From Desulfatitalea alkaliphila (lineage in GTDB: Bacteria > Desulfobacterota > Desulfobacteria > Desulfobacterales > Desulfosarcinaceae): 64,000 nucleotides of DNA. The translations under genes were made by a program, and so were the position numbers. The DNA lies in assembly GCF_022968795.1 (NCBI RefSeq), contig NZ_JALJRB010000010.1:1-64000 (forward strand). The letters run 5' to 3'. Below the pieces are notes generated by a model. It searched no databases. It was not told the DNA's origin and was given only the letters and a program-made list of their open reading frames with translations. This document shows, one piece after another, positions 16,029 through 21,878 of this stretch. Position 1 is the stretch's first letter; each line of letters opens with the position of its first letter.

Positions 16029-16891
16029 TACACACCCCCTTTCAGTCTTCTGTCCCGACCGTCCAACCTGATCACCGTGCACATCTCGGTTATACGGCTT
16101 GCAATCCGGTCGTTCAGATGTTCGGCCAGCTCGGCCAGGGACAAATTGGAAGTAAAGAACGTTCGCCGGTTGTCGCGGTATCGCCTATCCACTATCAGGT
16201 AGATCATGCCCAGCGCCCACTCGGTTGGCTTCTCCACCCCAACATCGTCCAGTAGGAGCAGCGGCACATCCGACACCTCTTCCAGGATCCCCTCTTCGGT
16301 ATCGCCACCCCTGGTGTTGTATGTGCCGCGCACCTCGTGAAGCACTTCCTGTATCGACGTCAGAAGCGGATAGCGATGAAATTCACGCAGTTGATATTCC
16401 CCCTTAGGGTCAGTGTAAATCGCTTTACCTACAGCCTCTGAGCGCATCACAGCGCACAATAAATGCGTCTTGCCACTACCCACCGGGCCATGGATATAAA
16501 CGCCACGATCATCGGGAATGGCGTCGATGATAGTCGCCGGAAAATCACCAAGCCGTGCATGGCGGTGGCGCTTCGGCATACCACGATCACGCAGCGTAAC
16601 ATCCATGTCCCGGTCCCTGGCCGCCACCAGAACGGCAAGCCTACACTGTTGACACTCCATGATCTCCCACATCTGCGCCCGCTGTGGAGTGAATGTCGCC
16701 ACCAAAGGCGCTCCGCAGTCTGTGCAAATTTTTTCCGGTGGGTACTGCCTCAACAGGTCAATCACATCGTCCGGCACCTTCGGGTAGAAGTTATGCCATA
16801 CGTCGCGGGAGACTTCGAACCAACCACCCACCTTCAACCTTTCTTCCAATGTCGCAAGGTCCATCTGTGTTTCCATCGGCTTTCCCTTCAT
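16028..16891 (-). CDS. DnaC-type helicase-loader ATPase
   Basis: A 287-residue AAA+ protein. The N-terminal part has two cysteine pairs (C56/C59 and C80/C83) that probably bind zinc. Then follow Walker A GPVGSGKT (135-142), Walker B 'VPLLLLDDVG' and a sensor region 'RTFFTSNLS'. The resemblance is to phage and bacterial DnaC/IstB-like loaders, which place DnaB helicase on DNA. Its start overlaps the stop of the upstream replication-type protein as ATGA, showing co-translation. It implies that the element can start its own DNA replication using host helicase. Confidence 0.85.
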   Translation of the reverse strand: MKGKPMETQMDLATLEERLKVGGWFEVSRDVWHNFYPKVPDDVIDLLRQYPPEKICTDCGAPLVATFTPQRAQMWEIMECQQCRLAVLVAARDRDMDVTLRDRGMPKRHRHARLGDFPATIIDAIPDDRGVYIHGPVGSGKTHLLCAVMRSEAVGKAIYTDPKGEYQLREFHRYPLLTSIQEVLHEVRGTYNTRGGDTEEGILEEVSDVPLLLLDDVGVEKPTEWALGMIYLIVDRRYRDNRRTFFTSNLSLAELAEHLNDRIASRITEMCTVIRLDGRDRRLKGGV

Positions 16892-17640
16892 TCCAGATTG
16901 AATGTGAACTGCTCTATATTGTCGTACTTGGACCGAATCGCCGCCCGATCCGTCCCACCGTTGTCCCTATGGTCCTTCGCCGCCCGCGCCATCCAGCCGT
17001 TGACGAAACGCATGGCGCCCTTCCGCGTCTTTCGCTTGTCTGGATTTGCAAAACACCAGGAACGGATTTTTTTCAACTCACTCTCGATATTGATACCAGG
17101 ATACGCGGTCTGTAATTCTTGCACTGCATCATCACCCACATGGAAGGTGTCGCCGTTTTTCAACAAAAAGGAATGGACGTTTTTGCTAATAGTTGGTTTG
17201 GTATTTGATTTGGTATCTGATTTGGTAGACTGAACCTCTTTCAGTGCCTTTATGTCGTCAGGTTCAGTGCCTTTTGCACCAGGTTCAGTGCCTTTTGCTT
17301 CAAGGTGCTGAACCTCTTTCAGTGCCTTTGGGATTGTTGGATGGTAACAGTGCCGCCGCCAACCCTGCCCGTTGTGTCCCGCAACGGCCTTGAACAGCCA
17401 TCCGGTTTCCACCGCGATATCCAGGTGCGTGCATACCGATCTTTCCGATATGCCGGCTGCCGTCGCTAAGGTGGCGGTCGATGGAAAGCAGTTGCCGCCG
17501 TCCGGATCCATAAACACGGTCAGGGCCAATAGCACCAACCGGGTTGTGGAATGCTCCGGCCCGTCCTTCGATGCTACGGCCCGCCGGTAGGCGAAGACAA
17601 AGCCTTGACCGCGCCCGCTATTTGCGTTATGATCAGTCAT
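16888..17640 (-). CDS. Helix-turn-helix replication-type protein
   Basis: The 250-residue protein opens with a winged-helix-like domain ('FPSTATLATAAGISERSVCT' and 'HLDIAVETGWLFKA'), as in phage replication initiators. A low-complexity linker has two copies of 'KALKEVQ' and two of 'KGTEP' (about residues 105-140). A C-terminal domain 'NPDKRKTRKGAMRFVNGWMA' is typical of proteins coupled to DnaC. By position and layout it probably recognises the origin and recruits the loader. The origin itself may lie within the linker repeats, as in lambda O, but this is not proven. Confidence 0.7.
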   Translation of the reverse strand: MTDHNANSGRGQGFVFAYRRAVASKDGPEHSTTRLVLLALTVFMDPDGGNCFPSTATLATAAGISERSVCTHLDIAVETGWLFKAVAGHNGQGWRRHCYHPTIPKALKEVQHLEAKGTEPGAKGTEPDDIKALKEVQSTKSDTKSNTKPTISKNVHSFLLKNGDTFHVGDDAVQELQTAYPGINIESELKKIRSWCFANPDKRKTRKGAMRFVNGWMARAAKDHRDNGGTDRAAIRSKYDNIEQFTFNLE

Positions 17641-17663
17641 TCATTCGGTTCCCTTCACTCTCG

Positions 17664-17698
17664 CCCCGGCCGCCGTCCACGGTCGGGGTTGTTTTTTT
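17664..17698 (+). terminator. Plus-strand intrinsic terminator opposing the element's genes
   Basis: CCCCGGCCG and CGGTCGGGG pair over 9 bp (one G-T pair) around a 7-nt loop, and TTGTTTTTTT follows. All genes around it are on the minus strand, so it would stop an antisense transcript or one from a plus-strand RNA in 17.3-17.6 kb. No plus-strand gene ends just before it. Confidence 0.6.
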
Positions 17699-17724
17699 GC
17701 TCCCACGGAGCAAGATGCGCCACC

Positions 17725-18309
17725 TCAAGTGCCCGGCGGTTGTGACTGTTCCGCAAGAAAGCCCAGGTACTTGCCAAGGGTGGTATGGAGGTCATAGACT
17801 TCGGACCAGGTTTGGGGCGCCACCTTGGTCAAGGGCGTTCCCGCATCGAGTAGGGCTTGTGCTGAAGAGACAAAATGCCGCCAAAACGCATCGGATTCAG
17901 CGTCAACCGGCACAGCTTCAAATGCTTCTTGTGCGGCCTTCAATTTTTCTGCTGCAACTTCGCGCCGGCACTCTGAGCACAGGCGGTCCTTTGCAGGGCG
18001 ATGCAGACTTGCATGGGAAACATCTTCGGTCTTACATTTTTTGCACTTCGGCCATTCCATTTTGGATGCAGTTGCATCCACTTCCGACTTTCCGCGCTGA
18101 ATCATTGCGCGAACCGTGTTGACCGGCTCGCCTGTTTCCTCTGCAATCTGCTGTGCCGCCGCCCTCTCGGACCTGACGGTCCCAGCCTCGACCAATGCGG
18201 CCGCCTGCTTGGCATAGGTGACGTTGCAACGGCCGGCGGCCTGCTCGGCCTTTTCGACAATCTGGGCGAAGTCGTTGGGGTCTGCGCAGTCGATAGTGAT
18301 TCGTGCCAT
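17725..18309 (-). CDS. Hypothetical HTH / zinc-motif protein
   Basis: The 194-residue protein starts after AAGGAGTAGGC. A HTH-like region 'ERAAAQQIAEETGEPVNTVR' lies around residues 48-70. Next come two cysteine pairs 'WPKCKKCKTEDV' and 'DRLCSECRREV' that could bind zinc, and a helical tail. The mixture suggests a DNA-binding regulator or replication accessory factor, but no family is recognised. It begins 6 bp after the AlpA-like gene. Confidence 0.55.
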   Translation of the reverse strand: MARITIDCADPNDFAQIVEKAEQAAGRCNVTYAKQAAALVEAGTVRSERAAAQQIAEETGEPVNTVRAMIQRGKSEVDATASKMEWPKCKKCKTEDVSHASLHRPAKDRLCSECRREVAAEKLKAAQEAFEAVPVDAESDAFWRHFVSSAQALLDAGTPLTKVAPQTWSEVYDLHTTLGKYLGFLAEQSQPPGT

Positions 18310-18314
18310 GGCGC

Positions 18315-18497
18315 CTACTCCTTTTCAAGCTGGAGTAGTTGCTCCACGGCTTTCGCCGGCCACATCAATCGCCCATTGGGCAGCTTGACCGGCCGCACGC
18401 CAAGGTAATGGCCCTTCACGCACAGCCCACGCCGCACGGAATCATTTTTTACGCCAAGGGATTCGGCAAATTTTGAAGTGGGAAGATACTGATTCAT
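18315..18497 (-). CDS. AlpA-like small helix-turn-helix protein
   Basis: A 60-residue protein ('MNQYLPTSKFAESLGVKNDS' and following) with an N-terminal MerR/AlpA-type helix-turn-helix and a final wing ('VKLPNGRLMWPAKAVEQLL'). Such proteins in satellites and phages act as excisionase-like or activator proteins that control integrase and excision. The start at 18497 is preferred over a TTG two codons upstream because AAAGGGG lies 6 bp ahead of it. Role inferred from size, fold and place near the integrase. Confidence 0.6.
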   Translation of the reverse strand: MNQYLPTSKFAESLGVKNDSVRRGLCVKGHYLGVRPVKLPNGRLMWPAKAVEQLLQLEKE

Positions 18498-18601
18498 GGA
18501 CAACCCCTTTCTTTATTGAGTTGTCCACAGAATAAGTCAGATGCTTGCGGCAATCAACGTTAAATCATTGATATTATTCAGAAAGTTGGCATCTAACCCG
18601 G

Positions 18602-19168
18602 CTAAGTGCCAACACGCTTTGATAGGATTGCGCGAATTGTCCGGGGCTTAAGGCAGTATTTGATGGCGTATTTTTCAGCGAAAGCACTGGCCGTCAGCCG
18701 ATGCCGAAGTCGCCCGTAGTGGTCAATGATGGCCTGGTTGCGCTTTTCACGCTCTTTAGGTGCCACTCCTTCGCGGGTTCGGGGCTTGCTGGCCCGTTTC
18801 CTTTGCGTGTCGCTGGCCGCCGCAATTTGCTGTTTAGATGCGCTTGCGTAGAAGTCCCGCCACGACCAGTTTATATCCGATATGGCATCGCGCAGGGCAT
18901 CAGGGTCGCCGATATGCTTGACGGTTGCGTTGACCACAATCAGCAGCGCCATAGCATCACCGTAGCATACTGTCAGGCCGTGGCGGTCCAGTTCATCCTT
19001 TATAAACGCTTCCAGGGGGTCGGCGATAACGAATCGGGTAAAGGATGGGATACGGTCCGGGGCTTCGGTCGCCAGGTTGTCGAGGTCCTGAAAAATCACC
19101 CCCCAGTCCGTGGGGTCCAACAGGGCCTTGATGCGGTCGGCCATCGGTGGTTTTCGTCGCTTGGTCAT
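18602..19168 (-). CDS. Hypothetical protein following integrase
   Basis: A 188-residue protein with start supported by AAAGGATAAGG and only 7 bp after the integrase stop. It is mostly helical; the C-terminal segment 'LTASAFAEKYAIKYCLKPRT' followed by IRAILSKR reads like a helix-turn-helix, preceded by a very basic linker ('RKRASKPRTREGVAPKERE'). It could be a regulator translated together with integrase. No known family is apparent. Confidence 0.55.
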   Translation of the reverse strand: MTKRRKPPMADRIKALLDPTDWGVIFQDLDNLATEAPDRIPSFTRFVIADPLEAFIKDELDRHGLTVCYGDAMALLIVVNATVKHIGDPDALRDAISDINWSWRDFYASASKQQIAAASDTQRKRASKPRTREGVAPKEREKRNQAIIDHYGRLRHRLTASAFAEKYAIKYCLKPRTIRAILSKRVGT

Positions 19169-19175
19169 GGCGTCC

Positions 19176-20495
19176 TTATCCTTTCACGACTTGCAGCCCG
19201 GTCGTAACCTCCGCTGGCTGTTCTATTCCAGCCTGTTCTAAAATCCACGCCTCGATTTTAACGTGCCACATCCGCAACAAATCAAGCGGCCGGCGCCGGT
19301 AATGTTTTTCGGCGGTCGCGCTCGGCTTGTGGCCCATCAGTTGGGCGACAACCCCGGCGGGCACCTCCACCCACTCGGAAAGGGTCCCGAAGGATCGCCG
19401 CAGACCGTGCAAGGTCAAGCCCTCGATGCCCGCAGCGGCCAATGCCCGGTTGTGCGGAATCCTTGGTTCCTCAAGGCGCCCTGACGCGGCCTTGGGGCTT
19501 GAGAACACCCACGCATTGCGCCGGGGCAATGGCGCCAGCAGGGCCTTAATATAAGGTGTCAACGGTAGGGTCCGTTCACCCTCCACCTTGTCGTGAATGG
19601 TCATGCTGTCCCATCGAAAATCCACGCCATCCCACTTCAGCCCGGCAAGCTCATTGCGCCTGGCGCCGGTCAATAGCAGGGTTTGAAGGTATGCGGCCAT
19701 CACCGGGTTCGATAGTCCGCGCACGGCCTTGAACCAAGCGCTTAACTGCTCCTTTTGCAAACAGTCGTCCTTGGCCCTACCCTTGGGTATGGTTTCGCGT
19801 TTGATGCGGGTTCCGCAGGCTTCCGGCGACACCAGGCCGGCATATTCAGGGTTGCGGTTGCACCAATTGACAAACGCGCGCAGTAAAGAAAAGGCAAGGC
19901 GGGTCCGCGTCCCACGCCGCCCGGCCTCTTTGGCGGCCCAGGCTTCGACCGTTGCCGGGGTCAGGTCAGCCAATTTCATGGGCATCAGTGACGCCAATGG
20001 TCCGGCCTTAATCTTGGTGCCCTTTTTCCCGCCGCGGGGCTTGACGGGTTCGCCGCCGGGCTTGGCAAGGTCCTGGTGGTCGAACAAGTGGCGCTCACTC
20101 CATTTGTGGGACCTGGCCTCGATATAGGCAGCCCATGCTTCGCCTACGGTAGCCGTTGCCCGCCGGGCTTCGGCCTGCTGCCGGGCGGTGTCGGCCACGG
20201 TTTGCTGTTTATCAATGCGGGGGTCAATACCCTTATCAATCAACCCCTGAAGGCGCCGCCCCTCCTGGCGCGCCCCTGGCGGGTCCGCTGAATCGATGGC
20301 CCAGGTCCGCACATCGCCTATTTTGACGCGGATGGATTTTCCGGCCAGACGGGATTGAAAAATGAACACCTTGGCGTTGGTGGTCGCCCGCACCCCCAGG
20401 CCAGGGACCACGCTGTCCCATAGAAAGGTTTGCTTGGTGTCGGCCGGGCATTGGAATTCCCGCACGCGGCCCGCTGTCAGTTTGACTTGTGCCAT
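19176..20495 (-). CDS. int: Tyrosine-type site-specific integrase
   Basis: The start at 20495 (MAQVKLTAGRVREFQ) has a perfect AGGAGG-type site upstream, whereas the longer frame crosses non-coding sequence. The 439-residue enzyme has the P4/DUF4102-type N-terminal arm-binding domain and a catalytic domain with R279 (TGARRNEL), H363 and R366 (LHGLRRSFGT), H389 (MGHKPSATAEKHY) and the nucleophile Y399. It recombines the 53-bp core in tRNA-Arg(ACG) to insert or excise the element. Two GCTTACAC boxes lie immediately upstream of its start and probably bind the integrase itself. Confidence 0.95.
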   Translation of the reverse strand: MAQVKLTAGRVREFQCPADTKQTFLWDSVVPGLGVRATTNAKVFIFQSRLAGKSIRVKIGDVRTWAIDSADPPGARQEGRRLQGLIDKGIDPRIDKQQTVADTARQQAEARRATATVGEAWAAYIEARSHKWSERHLFDHQDLAKPGGEPVKPRGGKKGTKIKAGPLASLMPMKLADLTPATVEAWAAKEAGRRGTRTRLAFSLLRAFVNWCNRNPEYAGLVSPEACGTRIKRETIPKGRAKDDCLQKEQLSAWFKAVRGLSNPVMAAYLQTLLLTGARRNELAGLKWDGVDFRWDSMTIHDKVEGERTLPLTPYIKALLAPLPRRNAWVFSSPKAASGRLEEPRIPHNRALAAAGIEGLTLHGLRRSFGTLSEWVEVPAGVVAQLMGHKPSATAEKHYRRRPLDLLRMWHVKIEAWILEQAGIEQPAEVTTGLQVVKG

Positions 20496-20509
20496 TTTAC
20501 CGCCCTCCT

Positions 20510-20636
20510 GCTTACACTGCTTACACGGGTTTGACCTTCGGACGTATAATCCGCATCTGGTTTGTGTGGCTCCCGGTTCAAAATCCGTCGGTCGGGTTGT
20601 CAAAAAGTGCCCATATCGTGTAAGCATCATGTAAGC
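20510..20636. promoter_or_regulatory. GTGTAAGC boxes at the right end, candidate integrase arm sites
   Basis: GCTTACAC occurs twice (20510-20517 and 20519-20526), and in inverted orientation GTGTAAGC (20618-20625) and ATGTAAGC (20629-20636). The left end has two copies of the same octamer. The first pair overlaps the likely integrase leader, so binding could also control integrase synthesis. The rest of the 290-bp leader holds no gene. Confidence 0.5.
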
Positions 20637-20786
20637 ACATTTTTACCATATTTGTCAATTGAAAAGTGTTGATTGGCGGTAGGCACCCCAGGTTTGGTAT
20701 GGCTTGTTTTTCGTGTTATTCCTTGGTATTGTCAATGATAATCAATGCGCTTCAACTCTTTACAAGGTGTGTAAAATTTACCCTAT

Positions 20787-20839
20787 GTGCCGGACTACGA
20801 ATCCGTAGGTCGCAAGTTCGAATCTTGCCGGGCGCGCCA
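20787..20839 (+). other. attR: 53-bp integration core, right copy (not a functional tRNA)
   Basis: Identical to 11228-11280. It holds only the 3' part of tRNA-Arg and lacks the acceptor 5' strand and D-arm, so it is not a tRNA gene. It marks the right boundary of the element and the original chromosomal 3' end of the tRNA. Confidence 0.95.
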
Positions 20840-20847
20840 TAAAAATC

Positions 20848-20882
20848 AAGGGGTTACAGACTTGGTGCTGTAACCCCTTTTT
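20848..20882. terminator. Bidirectional terminator at the right boundary
   Basis: A perfect 12-bp stem (AAGGGGTTACAG 20848-20859 and CTGTAACCCCTT 20868-20879) is followed by T-runs in both directions. It is probably the original terminator of tRNA-Arg before integration, and now also ends the toxin-antitoxin transcript from the opposite side. Confidence 0.85.
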
Positions 20883-20984
20883 GATAGGGAGCGGATGAGT
20901 GCATTCTCGATGTTGTCATCAAGGCCGTCAAGCACTTGCGATAACCTGCCCCTGACCGTCTCTTTTATCGCGTTGTTTTTCCAA

Positions 20985-21254
20985 TTAAGGAAGAAAGCGG
21001 TAGATTTGCCTTCGATGAAGTACACGGACAAAGGTGACTGTATCGTTTTCGATGATCATCCCTATCCGATATTCACCGGATCGGATACGATAGTAATCGC
21101 CCTGCGCTCTGAGTTTTTTCAGGTTTGGTATTTGACCAGTATCATCAACGCGTTCGAAATGAGCGATAATCTGCTTCACTCTTTCCAAGAGCTTGTGATC
21201 ATATGATATTTGCTTTAAATCCTTGGCAAAACGCTTTTTGAAGACGATCTTCAC
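20985..21254 (-). CDS. RelE/ParE-type toxin
   Basis: An 89-residue basic protein with the typical order of this fold: 'MKIVFKKRFAKDLKQIS', two helices, then 'NLKKLRAQGDYYRIRSGEYR' and 'GMIIENDTVTFVRVLHRRQI'. RelE-type members cut mRNA at the ribosome, ParE-type ones attack gyrase; sequence alone does not settle which. The start overlaps the antitoxin stop by 4 bp (ATGA). It lies just outside the right end of the mobile element. Confidence 0.85.
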   Translation of the reverse strand: MKIVFKKRFAKDLKQISYDHKLLERVKQIIAHFERVDDTGQIPNLKKLRAQGDYYRIRSGEYRIGMIIENDTVTFVRVLHRRQIYRFLP

Positions 21255-21457
21255 GTTGAGCCTTCCAGAATATCAAAAATTTCCTTCCTACTTACCGATG
21301 GCGAGTCTTCCCCTTGCCGGATGGCATTCTCAAGGGCAATATCCTCAACAGCCTCTACAACCAAATCATGCAAAACGCCTTTTTGTTCCTGCAATGCCTC
21401 GATAAAGGCCTCTTTCATCAATTGTTTAATTTTTTGTTCATCGATTAACGGTTGCAT
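21251..21457 (-). CDS. Antitoxin partner of the RelE/ParE-type toxin
   Basis: A 68-residue acidic helical protein ('KIKQLMKEAFIEALQEQKGV' then 'AVEDIALENAIRQGEDS') ending 'VSRKEIFDILEGST'. The acidic C-terminal 'ALENAIRQGEDSPSVSRKEI' type of motif is usual in antitoxins of this class and would wrap the toxin. It is encoded first and overlaps the toxin start by 4 bp. Start preceded by AAAGGAAAGAGAA. Confidence 0.8.
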   Translation of the reverse strand: MQPLIDEQKIKQLMKEAFIEALQEQKGVLHDLVVEAVEDIALENAIRQGEDSPSVSRKEIFDILEGST

Positions 21458-21682
21458 TTCTCTTTCCTTTCCTCAAATCCAACTGAACAGAATCGGAAAC
21501 AGCCTCAAGCTGAATTTTGCCGGATGCTCCGTTGTTAATTTTCATGAAATCTACCAAAGGGACTGTACTTGCACCGGCAGGCACGCGCCGAGGTAATTTT
21601 TAATGATAGCAACTTGAAAGGAAAAAATCCACATAGAATGCACTGATAAGACATCGCAATCGCATGTAGTTTTGGTAATGAC

Positions 21683-21718
21683 TCACGCTGTTTCCAGACA
21701 GAAGTGGACTTTCATCTC
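21683..21718 (-). pseudogene. Remnant of a hybrid histidine kinase 3' end
   Basis: The minus strand reads ...MKVHFCLETA then a TGA stop. This is nearly the same as the last residues of the intact kinase downstream ([11 protein letters not shown], stop at 21879). The DNA is clearly similar over roughly 30 bp and then diverges. It suggests that a related kinase gene was deleted or that the 3' end was duplicated. Confidence 0.4.
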
Positions 21719-21723
21719 TATCG

Positions 21724-21768
21724 GCAATGCGGGACGCGGGCAATGCGGGACGGCGGGCAATGCGGGAC
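21724..21768. repeat. Three direct repeats of GCAATGCGGGAC
   Basis: Identical 12-bp units start at 21724, 21740 and 21757 (spacing 16 and 17 bp). They lie directly beside the kinase remnant. Function unknown; they may mark an old recombination junction or bind a protein. Confidence 0.6.
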
Positions 21769-21878
21769 GTACCTAGAATATTCAGATTTTGTGGTTCCAA
21801 ACTGTGTACACACCCAATTGACGAAGCGGGATCCAAGCTACTGCCGGTCGAGAACTGGCCACTTCCGAATAAGATCGC

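Larger units (their letters stand above)
11228..20839. mobile_element. 9.6-kb integrated element in tRNA-Arg (phage-satellite-like)
   Basis: The element is bounded by perfect 53-bp direct repeats of the tRNA-Arg 3' part. Its tyrosine integrase gene lies next to the right repeat. Every recognisable gene inside is on the minus strand: integrase, unknown, AlpA-like small HTH, HTH/zinc protein, replication-type HTH protein, DnaC-type ATPase, small proteins, P27-type small terminase, unknowns and HK97-type capsid protein. No large terminase, portal, maturation protease, tail, lysis or repressor gene is recognisable. The compact order, translationally coupled genes and perfect ends argue for a functional satellite-like element rather than random prophage debris, but decay cannot be excluded. 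Confidence 0.88.
21458..21878. other. Intergenic region with gene remnant and short repeats
   Basis: No intact gene is visible in these 420 bp. It holds a remnant resembling a histidine-kinase 3' end (about 21683-21718) and three GCAATGCGGGAC repeats (21724-21768). It also contains the promoter of the antitoxin-toxin pair. Confidence 0.4.

Noticed and set aside
20787-20839. Second tRNA-Arg gene
   Set aside because: Only the 3' 53 bp are present, without acceptor 5' strand or D-arm. It is the right attachment site.
20846-21031. 61-codon minus-strand frame after the toxin gene
   Set aside because: It begins inside the toxin gene in another frame and runs through the boundary terminator stem; no family resemblance.
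21724-21768. CRISPR array
   Set aside because: Three 12-bp units with only 4-5 bp between them are too short and too close for a CRISPR array, and no cas gene is present in the window.
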